A stretch of 64,000 bases of DNA from positions 62,001 through 126,000 of the forward strand of contig JAHDVK010000006.1 of the NCBI GenBank assembly GCA_023384675.1. The letters are read 5' to 3'. The DNA is from Bryobacteraceae bacterium. GTDB taxonomy: Bacteria > Acidobacteriota > Terriglobia > Bryobacterales > Bryobacteraceae. Numbering within the stretch: the stretch's first letter is position 1; the number at the start of each line of letters is the position of its first letter. The translations under genes and the position numbers were made by a program. Below, one piece after another: positions 18,640-28,084 of the stretch. The notes under the pieces are model-generated. The model saw only the letters and a list, made by a program, of their open reading frames with translations, had not been told where the DNA came from and did no database searches.

Positions 18640-18668
18640 TTGACACTGATTTTCGCGATGTGATAACC
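18640..18668 (+). promoter_or_regulatory. Candidate sigma-70 promoter of the nuo operon
   Basis: A perfect TTGACA at 18640-18645 is followed after 16 bases by GATAAC at 18662-18667 (four of six positions match TATAAT). It lies 26 bases upstream of nuoC, in the 130-base gap after the glycosyltransferase operon. No other promoter-like element is evident before nuoC, so the complex I genes seem to be transcribed on their own. Position inferred from consensus only. Confidence 0.5.
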
Positions 18669-18693
18669 CTGAATTTTCAGTTCGGATTCCATC

Positions 18694-19371
18694 ATGGCTG
18701 ACGACCCCAAACCGGAGGGAACTCCCACGCCCGAGAGCGCGCCGGCGCCCAAGCCGGAGGCGCCCCCGGCAGAGGCAAAGCCCGAGGCCGCTCCCGCCGA
18801 AAAGCCGGCCGCTCCCGCCGCTAAACCGGCGCCCAAGCCCGCCGCCCCGAAGCCGCCCCCGGTGATGGAAACTGAACCCTGGGAGGGCGAACTCCCCGAT
18901 GCCCTCAAAGCGGAATTCGGCGAGCAAATCACCGGCTTCCTCACTTACGTTGGCCAGAGCTTCCTCACTGCCCAGGTGGGCGCGGCCGTGCCCATCATCC
19001 AGTACTTGAAACACGAATGGGGCTTCGACTACCTGGTGGACGTCACCGCCACGGACGATCCCGCCAAGCCCGAACGCTTCGAGTTGGTGTATATCCTCTA
19101 CAGCTTCAGCCGCAACGAGCGCATCCGGGTGAAGGCGCGAGTGAAAGAAGGCGACAAGCCGCCCTCGGCCGTGCCCGTCCACACCACCGCCGACTGGCTC
19201 GAGCGCGAGGTCTTCGATATGTTCGGCATCGAGTTTGAAGGCCACCCGAACATGAAACGGATTCTGATGCCGGATGAATGGCAAGGTCACCCGTTGCGCA
19301 AGGATTACAGCATCCTGGGCATGGATCAGAAGTGGGTCCAGGACAACCTGGGGATTGAGAGCGGACAGTAG
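18694..19371 (+). CDS. nuoC: NADH-quinone oxidoreductase subunit C (30 kDa) with Ala/Pro/Lys-rich N-terminal extension
   Basis: 225 residues. Residues about 65-225 are the NuoC core, with the family signature [20 protein letters not shown] followed by [16 protein letters not shown]. Residues 2-58 are almost entirely Ala, Pro, Lys and Glu (repeats like [12 protein letters not shown]), which NuoC normally lacks; this is presumably a disordered tail. NuoC sits in the peripheral arm, packed against NuoB and NuoD. It is the first gene of the nuo run, with no nuoA or nuoB upstream. Confidence 0.95.
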   Translation: MADDPKPEGTPTPESAPAPKPEAPPAEAKPEAAPAEKPAAPAAKPAPKPAAPKPPPVMETEPWEGELPDALKAEFGEQITGFLTYVGQSFLTAQVGAAVPIIQYLKHEWGFDYLVDVTATDDPAKPERFELVYILYSFSRNERIRVKARVKEGDKPPSAVPVHTTADWLEREVFDMFGIEFEGHPNMKRILMPDEWQGHPLRKDYSILGMDQKWVQDNLGIESGQ

Positions 19372-19376
19372 CGCCT

Positions 19377-20486
19377 ATGCCGGAGACCTTCCTCGATTCC
19401 ACTGAACTCGTACTGAACATGGGGCCGCAGCACCCCTCCACGCACGGCGTGCTGCGCGTAATTTTGAAGCTCGATGGCGAAAAGGTGATGGGTACCGAAT
19501 GTGTTATCGGCTACCTGCACCGCGGTGTCGAGAAGATCGGCGAGAACCGCACCTACGCCATGTTCAATCCCTATGTGGACCGCATGGACTACGTGGCGGC
19601 GGTTTCGAATGGCCTGGGTTACTGCCTCGCGGTCGAGCAACTGCTGAAGGTGGAGGCCCCGCCGCGCGCGCAGGTGGTGCGGGTCATCCTCACCGAATTG
19701 AACCGGATTGCCAGCCACTTGCTCTGGCTGGGCACCCACGCCCTGGATGTCGGCGCGCTCACGCCCCTGTTTTACTGCATGCGCGAGCGCGAAGACGTCA
19801 TGAACATTTACGAAAAGTACTGTGGCGCGCGTCTCACTACTCATGCATTCCGCATCGGCGGCCTGATCTACGAAACCTATCAGGGCTTCGAGCAGGAATG
19901 CCTGGAGTTCTGTGACAAGCTCCTGCCGCGGATCGACGAATACGAAGAACTGCTCACCGCCAATCGTATCTGGCAGAAAAGGCTGGTCAACGTTGGCGTG
20001 CTCACCGCCGAGGAGTGCAAGGACTACGGCGTCACCGGGCCCATGCTCCGCGCCGCCGGCGTCAAGTGGGACCTGCGCAAAGCGCAGCCCTACTCCGGCT
20101 ACGAAACCTACGACTTCGACCTCCCCACGCGCACCAACGCCGATTCGTTCGACCGCTACATCGTGCGCCTGGAGGAGATGCGGCAATCCGTTCGCATCAT
20201 CCGGCAGGGTGTCGGACGCCTGGAGGTCGGCCCCGTCATGGCCAAGGTGCCCAAGGTCATCAAACCGCCTATCGGCGAAGCGTACGTTTCTATCGAAGCG
20301 CCCAAGGGCGAGCTTGGTTATTACATCGTGAGCGACGGCTCCACGCAGCCCTATCGTGTGCGCGTGCGTCCGCCGTCGTTCGTCAACTTGCAGTCGCTCG
20401 ATAAGATGTGCCGCGGCGGCCTGGTTGCGGACGTGGTGGCCATCATCGGTACCATAGATATTGTGTTGGGGGAGGTGGACCGGTAG
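19377..20486 (+). CDS. nuoD: NADH-quinone oxidoreductase subunit D (49 kDa)
   Basis: 369 residues. Opens with [17 protein letters not shown], the quinone-site His-bearing loop of NuoD. Further signatures are [46 protein letters not shown] and the C-terminal [12 protein letters not shown]. It forms the quinone pocket with NuoB and is related to the [NiFe]-hydrogenase large subunit. It follows nuoC by 5 bases. Confidence 0.97.
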   Translation: MPETFLDSTELVLNMGPQHPSTHGVLRVILKLDGEKVMGTECVIGYLHRGVEKIGENRTYAMFNPYVDRMDYVAAVSNGLGYCLAVEQLLKVEAPPRAQVVRVILTELNRIASHLLWLGTHALDVGALTPLFYCMREREDVMNIYEKYCGARLTTHAFRIGGLIYETYQGFEQECLEFCDKLLPRIDEYEELLTANRIWQKRLVNVGVLTAEECKDYGVTGPMLRAAGVKWDLRKAQPYSGYETYDFDLPTRTNADSFDRYIVRLEEMRQSVRIIRQGVGRLEVGPVMAKVPKVIKPPIGEAYVSIEAPKGELGYYIVSDGSTQPYRVRVRPPSFVNLQSLDKMCRGGLVADVVAIIGTIDIVLGEVDR

Positions 20487-20524
20487 CTGTCTTCCCAAAA
20501 GACGCCACTCCCGGAAAGGTACCC

Positions 20525-20980
20525 ATGCGCGACTTCCTGAGAAAGGTTTTCTTAGCGGATCTGTTCGAAGGGTTGTGGGTCACTCTTCGCGCGCAGCATC
20601 CGAAAAACATCGTCACCGAGCAGTACCCGGCGGCGCGTCCCAAAGTGGCCGAGCGGTATCGCGGCGCGCCACGCCTCAACATCAACCCCGAAAACGGTGA
20701 AACCCTCTGTATCGCTTGCGACCTCTGTGCGCTCGCCTGTCCCGAAAACCTGATCGTCGTGGGCTGGGAGCGCAACCCGGAGACCAAACGCAAGGAGCTG
20801 ACGACCTTCACTTACGACACCTCGCGTTGCATGTTTTGCGGCCTGTGTGAAGACGCCTGTCCCGTGGACGCTCTCGAACTGACCCAGGATTTCGAATTGG
20901 CGAGCTACTCGCGGGAAGGGCAGATCTTTGACCGGCAAATGCTCGAAGAAGGCATTCATCCGACGCCGTATAAGCACTGA
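20525..20980 (+). CDS. nuoI: NADH-quinone oxidoreductase subunit I (two [4Fe-4S] ferredoxin-like)
   Basis: 151 residues from the ATG at 20525, preceded by GGAAAGG. The open frame extends upstream into nuoD, but that part does not resemble NuoI. Two [4Fe-4S] motifs, CIACDLCALACP and CMFCGLCEDACP, carry clusters N6a and N6b that relay electrons towards N2. The N-terminal helix (DLFEGLWVTLRAQ) lies along the membrane. nuoH, which usually precedes nuoI, is missing here and appears at the end of the operon. Confidence 0.96.
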   Translation: MRDFLRKVFLADLFEGLWVTLRAQHPKNIVTEQYPAARPKVAERYRGAPRLNINPENGETLCIACDLCALACPENLIVVGWERNPETKRKELTTFTYDTSRCMFCGLCEDACPVDALELTQDFELASYSREGQIFDRQMLEEGIHPTPYKH

Positions 20981-21020
20981 CCCATCGCGGGCCGCCCGCC
21001 GCTGACCGACGGGACGCGCG

Positions 21021-21533
21021 ATGCTGGACACATTCTTTTTTTACGCTTTCGCCCTGATGGCCGTCGCCGGCGCCATCCTCACGATCACGCTGCGCAGCGC
21101 CGTGCATTGCGCCATCGCGCTGATCGCCTCACTCGCCGGCGTTGCCGGACTCTACCTGCTGCAACACGCCGAGTTCCTGTTCGCCGTGCAGATCGTGCTC
21201 TATATCGGCGGCATCATGGTGCTGTTTCTGTTCGTCATCATGCTGGTGAACCTGGACGCCGCCGCGAAGGAGCGTCAGTTCCACCGGCGCCTCTGGGGCG
21301 GCATCGCAGCCGGCGCGGGCACCGCCGTGTTGTTCTCCTGGTTCCTGCTGAAGGGCTGGGGATCGATCCAGCTGGCCACGCCGGTAGCGCCCGATCCGAA
21401 CGCTCCGGGCAACGTCGAACAGCTCGCCGACACCCTGTTCCGCGACTACCTGGTCCCGTTCGAACTCGCTTCGCTCCTGCTGCTCGTGGCCATCGTCGGC
21501 AGCGTGATCATGGCGAAAAAGAGGGTCAGCTAA
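21021..21533 (+). CDS. nuoJ: NADH-quinone oxidoreductase subunit J
   Basis: 170 residues with five hydrophobic segments. The conserved third segment reads LFAVQIVLYIGGIMVLFLFVIM, the pi-bulge helix linked to coupling in complex I. It lies in the membrane arm next to NuoK. It is 40 bases after nuoI and 2 bases before nuoK. Confidence 0.94.
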   Translation: MLDTFFFYAFALMAVAGAILTITLRSAVHCAIALIASLAGVAGLYLLQHAEFLFAVQIVLYIGGIMVLFLFVIMLVNLDAAAKERQFHRRLWGGIAAGAGTAVLFSWFLLKGWGSIQLATPVAPDPNAPGNVEQLADTLFRDYLVPFELASLLLLVAIVGSVIMAKKRVS

Positions 21534-21535
21534 CC

Positions 21536-21859
21536 ATGGAAAGCAGCTTCCTTCACCCCATCACCACCGCGCACTACCTCGTGCTCAGCGCTGCTCTTCT
21601 GCTGATCGGCACCATCGGCCTGCTGGTGCGCCGCAATGTCGTCGTCATGATGATGTCCATCGAGCTGATCCTCAATGCCGTTAACGTCAACCTGGTCGCC
21701 TTCAGCAGGCACCTGCAGGACCTGGGCGGGCAGATATTCGCCATCTTCGTCATCGTCGTGGCCGTAGCCGAAGCTGCCGTGGGCCTGGGCATCCTGATCG
21801 CTTTGTTCCGCAACAAGGAGACCGTGCAGATCGACGAGATCGACCTGCTGAAGTGGTAA
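21536..21859 (+). CDS. nuoK: NADH-quinone oxidoreductase subunit K
   Basis: 107 residues with three membrane segments, the standard length. The two conserved membrane glutamates are in MMMSIELILNAVN and AVAEAAVGLGILI. MrpC-like. The start is the ATG at 21536, right after the nuoJ stop; the longer open frame upstream runs out of frame through nuoJ and is not coding. It is 4 bases before nuoL. Confidence 0.95.
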   Translation: MESSFLHPITTAHYLVLSAALLLIGTIGLLVRRNVVVMMMSIELILNAVNVNLVAFSRHLQDLGGQIFAIFVIVVAVAEAAVGLGILIALFRNKETVQIDEIDLLKW

Positions 21860-21863
21860 CGCC

Positions 21864-23888
21864 ATGAACTTCCTCGATCTCATCTGGCTCATCCCCTTCC
21901 TCCCGCTCATCGGCGCGGGCATCATGCTGCTGTTCGGCAGGCGTTTGTCGAAAACCGCGATCGGCATCATTTCGCCCGGTTCCGTGCTGCTTGCGTTCCT
22001 GCTCTCCCTCGGCGCGGTGATTCAACTCGCCGGACTGGAAAAGCGCGAGCATCAGGTGGTTCTCGGCCCCTGGATTGAGTTCCTCCACGCCGATTGGGGC
22101 TACCTGCTGGATCCGCTCAGCTCGGTGATGATCCTGGTGGTCACCTTCGTCGGCTTCCTCATCCACGTTTACGCCGTCGGCTACATGGGCCACGAGCACG
22201 GCCCAAATCATGGCGGTTTTTACCGGTTTTTCGGATATCTCAACCTCTTCGTTTTCTTCATGCTCACCCTGGTGCTGGCGAATAACTTCGCTCTGCTCTT
22301 CGTCGGCTGGGAGGGCGTGGGGCTGTGCAGCTACCTGCTGATCGGCTTCTATTTCCACAAAAAGAGCGCGGGCGACGCGGGGAACAAGGCCTTCATCGTG
22401 AACCGCATCGGTGACGCGGCCTTCATCCTGGGCATGTTCCTGGTCTTCCAGTTGACCGGCTCTCTCCGCTTCACCGACATGAACGCCGCTCTCGACGGCG
22501 GCCAGTTCTCGCCCGAAGTGGCCGGATTCGGCATTCTTAGCGTTACGGCTTTGCTCTTGTTCATCGGCGCCACCGGCAAGAGCGCGCAGGCGCCGCTCTA
22601 CGTCTGGCTGCCCGACGCCATGGAAGGCCCCACGCCCGTGTCGGCCCTCATCCACGCCGCCACGATGGTCACAGCCGGCGTGTACATGGTCGCCCGCGCC
22701 AGCGCGTTGTTCGTTCTGACGCCTGATACCTCGATGATTATCGCCGCCGTGGGCGCCTTCACCGCCATCTTCGCCGCCTCCATCGGCCTCGTTCAGAACG
22801 ACATCAAACGCGTGCTGGCCTATTCCACCGTTTCGCAACTCGGTTTTATGTTCCTGGCGGCCGGCGTTGGCGCCTACTGGGTCGCCATCTTCCACCTCTA
22901 CACCCACGCCTTCTTCAAGGCTCTGCTCTTCCTTGGCTCCGGCAGCGTGATTCACGCCATGGGCGGCGAGCAGGACATGCGCCGCATGGGCGGCTTGAAG
23001 GACAAGATCCCCATCACTTTCCGCGTGATGTTTGTCGGATCGCTCGCCATCGCGGGCATTCCCGGTCTTGCGGGCTTCTTCTCGAAGGACGAAATCCTCT
23101 GGCAGACCTGGTCCAGCCCCATCGGCTCGAAGGCGCTGTTCCTCGTCGGCCTCATCACCGCCGCCATGACCGCCTTCTACATGTGGCGCCTCGTGTTCAT
23201 GACCTTCTATGGCGAGCCGCGCATGGATGAGCACACCAAAGCGCACATCCACGAGTCGCCGCCCGTCATGACCTACCCGCTGATCGTGCTCGCCGCGGGC
23301 AGCGTCGCCGCCGGCTGGATCGGCATCCCGAGGCTGTTCGGCGAGAACAACCTGTTCCAGGCGCTCGAGCACTGGCTCGCCCCCGTCTTCGCCCACGGCG
23401 CCGTCCCCGCCGCCGTTCACCATCACTCGCACGCGGTCGAAGCTCTGCTGATGGCCATCTCGGTGGCTGTCGCGCTCGGCGGCATCTTCTTCGCCCGCCA
23501 CGTCTATCTCCGCCTGAAGGAAGAGCAGCGCCCCGCGGGCGGCGCGCTCTACAAGGTGCTGCTGAACAAGTGGTACGTGGATGAACTCTACAGCTTCCTT
23601 TTCGTCAACGGCCTCTCGAAAGGCGGCGGCACCGTGATGGCCGAATTTGACCGCCGCTTCGTCGACGGCGGCGTCAACGGCACGGCCTGGCTCACTCGCA
23701 TGGTGTCGAATATCTCGATCTGGTACGACACCTGGATCGTCGATGGACTCGTGAACCTGACCGCCTTCTTCGTCCGTGCCCTGAGCTTCCCGGTACGCTT
23801 CCTGCAAACCGGCTGGGTGCAAAGCTACGCCCTCGTTTTTGTCGCCGGCGTGCTGCTCGCCGCAGGCTACTACTGGTTGGGGAGATAA
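21864..23888 (+). CDS. nuoL: NADH-quinone oxidoreductase subunit L (proton-pumping antiporter-like)
   Basis: 674 residues, about 16 membrane segments. Antiporter signatures: LLFVGWEGVGLCSYLLIGFY with the key Glu, ATGKSAQAPLYVWLPDAMEG with the key Lys, and the STVSQLGFMFLAAG helix. The C-terminal part contains a long amphipathic helix region (lateral helix HL), with Lys-rich and His-rich loops near 505-515 (AVHHHSH). It forms the distal proton channel. Adjacent to nuoK and nuoM. Confidence 0.97.
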   Translation: MNFLDLIWLIPFLPLIGAGIMLLFGRRLSKTAIGIISPGSVLLAFLLSLGAVIQLAGLEKREHQVVLGPWIEFLHADWGYLLDPLSSVMILVVTFVGFLIHVYAVGYMGHEHGPNHGGFYRFFGYLNLFVFFMLTLVLANNFALLFVGWEGVGLCSYLLIGFYFHKKSAGDAGNKAFIVNRIGDAAFILGMFLVFQLTGSLRFTDMNAALDGGQFSPEVAGFGILSVTALLLFIGATGKSAQAPLYVWLPDAMEGPTPVSALIHAATMVTAGVYMVARASALFVLTPDTSMIIAAVGAFTAIFAASIGLVQNDIKRVLAYSTVSQLGFMFLAAGVGAYWVAIFHLYTHAFFKALLFLGSGSVIHAMGGEQDMRRMGGLKDKIPITFRVMFVGSLAIAGIPGLAGFFSKDEILWQTWSSPIGSKALFLVGLITAAMTAFYMWRLVFMTFYGEPRMDEHTKAHIHESPPVMTYPLIVLAAGSVAAGWIGIPRLFGENNLFQALEHWLAPVFAHGAVPAAVHHHSHAVEALLMAISVAVALGGIFFARHVYLRLKEEQRPAGGALYKVLLNKWYVDELYSFLFVNGLSKGGGTVMAEFDRRFVDGGVNGTAWLTRMVSNISIWYDTWIVDGLVNLTAFFVRALSFPVRFLQTGWVQSYALVFVAGVLLAAGYYWLGR

Positions 23889-23891
23889 GCC

Positions 23892-25433
23892 ATGAGCGAA
23901 CATCTGTTATCCATCGTTCTCTTCACTCCCCTCGCCGGGCTGCTCGTTCTTTTGTTCATCCCGGGCACGCAAAAGAACCTGATCCGCTGGTGGGCCAACA
24001 TCACCGCCGCCGCGGGCTTCCTGGTCTCCCTGCCGCTGGTGTTTGGCTTCGATAAATCGCGCGACGGCTACCAGTTCGTCGAAAAGCTCGATTGGATTCC
24101 CGCGCTCGGCGTGCAGTACATCATTGGCATTGACGGCATCAGCCTGCTGCTCGTGATGCTCACCACCATCATGGGCTTTCTGGCGATCTTCAGTTCCTGG
24201 GATGCGATCGACCACCGCGTCAAGGAATACTACGCCATGTTCCTGCTCCAGCAGACGGGCATGATCGGCGTGTTTATCTCGCTCGACTTCCTGCTGTTTT
24301 ACGTTTTCTGGGAACTCGTGCTGGTACCGATGTACTTCATCATCGGCGTCTGGGGCGGGCCGCGCAAGCTCTACGCGGCCATAAAATTCTTCCTCTACAC
24401 GCTCGCGGGCGGCGTGCTGATGCTGCTCGGCATCCTGACGCTCTACTTCCAGCATGCGGCGCAAACGGGCGTCTATACCTTTGAAATCGCCGCATTGATG
24501 AACACGCCCATGCAGCTTTGGGTCGAGCGGCTCGTATTCTGGAGCTTCTTCGCCGGCTTCGCGATCAAGGTGCCGATGTTCCCGTTCCACACCTGGCTGC
24601 CCGACGCGCACACCGAAGCGCCCACCGCGGGCAGCGTGATTCTGGCCGCGGTCTTGCTGAAGATGGGCACCTACGGCTTTATCCGATTCTCGCTGCCGTT
24701 GCTGCCGCAGGCCTCCTCGGATGCGGTCATCGTGAACGTGCTCGTGGCCCTCTCGCTGATCGGCATCATCTATGGCGCGCTCGTCAGCCTGATGCAGCGG
24801 GATTGGAAGAGGCTCGTCGCCTACTCCTCGGTCAGCCACCTCGGCTTCTGCACGCTCGGCATCTTCGCGCTGAATCAGAGCGGCCTCACCGGCTCGGTGA
24901 TTCAGCAAGTGAACCACGGCATCTCCACGGGCATGCTCTTCCTGATTGTCGGTGTCATCTATGAGCGCCGCCACACGCGCGAGATCAAGGATTACGGCGG
25001 CCTCGCCCATGTGATGCCGAACTACGCCATCGTCTTCGCCTTCGCCATGCTCTCCAGCGCGGGCCTGCCGCTGCTCAACGGCTTCATCGGCGAATTCACC
25101 ATTCTCCAGGGCGCTTTCCAGGCCAACTACCTCTGGGGGGCCTTCGCCGTCACGGGTATCATCTTCGGCGCGGCCTACTTGCTGTGGCTCTACCAGCGCA
25201 CCATGCTCGGCGAGGTGACCAACGAGAAGAACAAAGGCCTGCCCGATTTGAACTGGCGCGAGTGGGCCGTTTTCGTCCCGCTGATGATCTGGGCCGTCAG
25301 CATCGGCGTCTATCCCAAGCCCTACTTCGACATCCTCGAAAAACCCGTCGCCCAGATCGTCGAACGTGTCAACAGCCACCGCACCGCCCCAGTCCTCGCT
25401 GAAATCCCCCGTCCGGAGATCGACCCGCGATGA
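23892..25433 (+). CDS. nuoM: NADH-quinone oxidoreductase subunit M
   Basis: 513 residues, about 14 membrane segments. Signatures: FYVFWELVLVPMYFIIGVWGG with the conserved Glu, KVPMFPFHTWLPDAHTEAPTAGS with the conserved Lys, and AYSSVSHLGFCTLG. It is the middle antiporter-like subunit. It starts 3 bases after nuoL, and its final 4 bases overlap the nuoN start (ATGA). Confidence 0.97.
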   Translation: MSEHLLSIVLFTPLAGLLVLLFIPGTQKNLIRWWANITAAAGFLVSLPLVFGFDKSRDGYQFVEKLDWIPALGVQYIIGIDGISLLLVMLTTIMGFLAIFSSWDAIDHRVKEYYAMFLLQQTGMIGVFISLDFLLFYVFWELVLVPMYFIIGVWGGPRKLYAAIKFFLYTLAGGVLMLLGILTLYFQHAAQTGVYTFEIAALMNTPMQLWVERLVFWSFFAGFAIKVPMFPFHTWLPDAHTEAPTAGSVILAAVLLKMGTYGFIRFSLPLLPQASSDAVIVNVLVALSLIGIIYGALVSLMQRDWKRLVAYSSVSHLGFCTLGIFALNQSGLTGSVIQQVNHGISTGMLFLIVGVIYERRHTREIKDYGGLAHVMPNYAIVFAFAMLSSAGLPLLNGFIGEFTILQGAFQANYLWGAFAVTGIIFGAAYLLWLYQRTMLGEVTNEKNKGLPDLNWREWAVFVPLMIWAVSIGVYPKPYFDILEKPVAQIVERVNSHRTAPVLAEIPRPEIDPR

Positions 25434-26899
25434 GTGAGTTCTACACCAGCACCGATCACTTCGTCCTGTTGCCCGCGCTGATGCTCGCGCTGTTCGGGTG
25501 CGCCACCCTGCTGTTCGATTTCTGGGTCTTCCCGCACGAAAAGCAGCGCCGCTGGCTGCTGCTCTTTCTCGTGCTAGGCGAGATCTTCGCGGGCGTCGCC
25601 TACTGGCGTCAGCAAGCTTTCCTGAACGACCATGGCGGCGTGCTCACCGCGTTCAACGGCACCCTCACCGTCGATCAGTTTGCCCTCTACTTCCATTGGA
25701 TCTTCCTGATCACGGCGCTGCTGGTGGGCCTGATCTCCTACCGCTACTTCGAGGCCAAGCGCGAACACCACGGCGAATACTATGCCCTGGTGCTGCTCGC
25801 CCAGGCGGGCATGTACTTCCTGGCCAGCGGCACCGACCTCGTCACGCTCTTTGTCGGCCTCGAAACCATGGCCGTCACGTTCTACGTGCTCGTCGGCTTC
25901 CTGCGAGCCGACCCGCGCTCCAACGAAGCGGCGCTCAAGTACCTCCTGCTCGGCGGGTTTTCGAGCGGCTTTCTCGCTTACGGATTCTCGCTGCTCTACG
26001 GCATCAGCGCCTCCACCAAGCTCTCCGACATCGCCCTCGCCGTCGCCAATCGCGACCCTTACGATCCGATCCTGTACCTCGCGCTGGTCACGGTTACGGT
26101 CGGCGTGCTGTTCAAAATCGCCGCCGTGCCCTTCCACATGTGGGCGCCCGATGCCTACGAGGGCGCGCCCACAGTGGTCACTGCATTCCTGGCTGTCGGT
26201 TCCAAGGCCGCTTCGTTCGCTCTCCTCCTCCGTCTCTTCCTCGGACCGCTGGAAGCCGCCCGCGACGCCTGGGAACCGCTGCTCATCGCCGCCGCCATCC
26301 TCTCGATGACCATCGGCAACCTCGCCGCCGTCACCCAGACCAATACGAAACGCCTGCTCGCCTACTCCTCCATCAACCATGCCGGCTACATGCTGCTCGG
26401 CGTCGTGGCGGGCAACGCCACCGGCATTCAAGGCGTGCTGATCTACATGCTCGTCTATGTCTTCATGACCATCGGCGCCTTCCTGATCCTCGTCGCGCTC
26501 AACCGCGACGAGACCAGCGGCGAGGACGTCGACGACCTCCGCGGCCTGATGAGCAAGAATCCTGCCCACGCCATCTGGATGCTCATCTTCCTGCTGTCGC
26601 TGGCCGGCATCCCGCCCACCGCGGGCTTCATCGGCAAGTACTTCATCTTCCTCTCGCTCATCGAAAGCGGCCGCTACGTGCTCGCCGTGATCGCGACCGT
26701 CTATGTCGCGGTGGCGATTTACTACTACCTGCGCCTGGTCAAGAGCATGTTTGTCGAGGACCCCGAACGCGAACCCACGCCGCTCGCTGTCAGCTTTGGT
26801 ACGCGTGTCGCGCTGGTTGTCAGCGGCATCGCCACGCTGCTGATCGGCGTGTACCCTGAACCCTTTATCCGCTTCGCCCAGCAGAGCTTCTTGCGCTAA
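25430..26899 (+). CDS. nuoN: NADH-quinone oxidoreductase subunit N
   Basis: 489 residues, about 14 membrane segments. Signatures: LVTLFVGLETMAVTFYVLVG, AAVPFHMWAPDAYEGAPT and AYSSINHAGYMLLG. It is the antiporter-like subunit next to NuoK. It overlaps nuoM by 4 bases. In most bacterial operons nuoN is last; here nuoH follows after 6 bases. Confidence 0.97.
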   Translation: MSEFYTSTDHFVLLPALMLALFGCATLLFDFWVFPHEKQRRWLLLFLVLGEIFAGVAYWRQQAFLNDHGGVLTAFNGTLTVDQFALYFHWIFLITALLVGLISYRYFEAKREHHGEYYALVLLAQAGMYFLASGTDLVTLFVGLETMAVTFYVLVGFLRADPRSNEAALKYLLLGGFSSGFLAYGFSLLYGISASTKLSDIALAVANRDPYDPILYLALVTVTVGVLFKIAAVPFHMWAPDAYEGAPTVVTAFLAVGSKAASFALLLRLFLGPLEAARDAWEPLLIAAAILSMTIGNLAAVTQTNTKRLLAYSSINHAGYMLLGVVAGNATGIQGVLIYMLVYVFMTIGAFLILVALNRDETSGEDVDDLRGLMSKNPAHAIWMLIFLLSLAGIPPTAGFIGKYFIFLSLIESGRYVLAVIATVYVAVAIYYYLRLVKSMFVEDPEREPTPLAVSFGTRVALVVSGIATLLIGVYPEPFIRFAQQSFLR

Positions 26900-26905
26900 A
26901 CCGCC

Positions 26906-28084
26906 ATGGAAACGATCCTCAACCACCCGCTCTTCATTCCCCTCACGATGATTGTCGTGATCCTGGCCCTTGCGCCGCTCACGGTGGCCTACATCGTTCT
27001 GCTGGAACGTAAGGTGCTCGCCGACATCCAGGTGCGCCTCGGCCCCATGCGCGTCGGCCCTCACGGCCTGCTCCAAACCATCGCCGACGCCGTGAAGATG
27101 CTGCTGAAAGAGGACATCATCCCGCGCGACGCCAACCAGTGGCTGTTCCGCCTTGCGCCCGTTATCACCTTCTTCACCGCGCTCACCTGCCTCACTGTCG
27201 TCCCGTTTTCCGAGACGCTGCGCATCGCCGACCTCAACGTCGGCCTTCTGCTCATTGCCGCCATGAGCTCGGTCGGCATCATAGGACTCGTGCTCGGAGG
27301 CTGGTCCTCCAACAGCAACTATTCGCTGCTGGGCGGCCTACGTTCCGCCGCTCAGATGGTGAGTTACGAAGTGGCTCTTGGTCTTGCGATGATCGCCGGC
27401 GTCATGAGTGCCGGTTCGCTCTCGATGGTGAAGATCGTGCTCGCCCAGCAGGAACGCCAGATCTGGTTCGCATTCGACAACTACGGCCTGATGCTGATCC
27501 CCACCGTAGTCTTCGTGATCGCCGCCATCGCCGAAACCAATCGCGCTCCGTTCGACCTGCCCGAAGCCGAAAGCGAACTCGTCGCGGGCTATCACACCGA
27601 ATACAGCGGCTTCCGCTGGGGCGTGTACATGCTTTCGGAATACATAGCCATGATGGTGATGGGCGCCGTCGGCATCACCCTGTTTATGGGCGGCTGGCTG
27701 CGGCCCTTCCCGAACGTCGCCTGGCTCGATCTGCCGCTCAACTACGGCGCGCCGTTCCTGCTGTTCGCCGGAATCGGCGTGTGGTGCTTCCCCGCCTCAC
27801 GCAAGCTCCCCTTCGCGCCGAACCGGCTTGGGCTGGTCGCTGTGGGCCTGCTAATGATCGCCCTCGGCGCCCTGTTCCTGGTCCCCGCCTTCAACGCATC
27901 CATCGCCGCGCCGTTCTGGTTCATGCTCAAGCTGGGGCTCATCATGTACGGTTTCATCTGGCTGCGCGGTACGTTCCCCCGTTTCCGCTATGACCAGTTG
28001 ATGGACGTGGGCTGGAAGGTGCTGATTCCCGTGGCGCTGGTGGCGATTTTGATCAATGCCGTGGTGGGGATTGTCCGGCAGTAG
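26906..28084 (+). CDS. nuoH: NADH-quinone oxidoreductase subunit H
   Basis: 392 residues, about nine membrane segments. Signatures: LLERKVLADIQVRLGPMRVGP, the quinone-cavity motif AETNRAPFDLPEAESELVAGYHTEYSG, and YGFIWLRGTFPRFRYDQLM. It connects the peripheral and membrane arms and forms the quinone tunnel. The position is unusual: it usually lies between nuoG and nuoI. A short inverted repeat (CGCCAG ... CTGGCG) just downstream may help end transcription. Confidence 0.97.
   Translation: METILNHPLFIPLTMIVVILALAPLTVAYIVLLERKVLADIQVRLGPMRVGPHGLLQTIADAVKMLLKEDIIPRDANQWLFRLAPVITFFTALTCLTVVPFSETLRIADLNVGLLLIAAMSSVGIIGLVLGGWSSNSNYSLLGGLRSAAQMVSYEVALGLAMIAGVMSAGSLSMVKIVLAQQERQIWFAFDNYGLMLIPTVVFVIAAIAETNRAPFDLPEAESELVAGYHTEYSGFRWGVYMLSEYIAMMVMGAVGITLFMGGWLRPFPNVAWLDLPLNYGAPFLLFAGIGVWCFPASRKLPFAPNRLGLVAVGLLMIALGALFLVPAFNASIAAPFWFMLKLGLIMYGFIWLRGTFPRFRYDQLMDVGWKVLIPVALVAILINAVVGIVRQ

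Noticed and set aside
21750-23903. 717-codon minus-strand ORF across nuoL
   Set aside because: It is the antisense of nuoL, rich in His, Glu, Arg and Gly and lacking any domain. GC-rich codon use keeps antisense frames open. The same holds for minus ORFs at 23907-25379 and 25574-27076.
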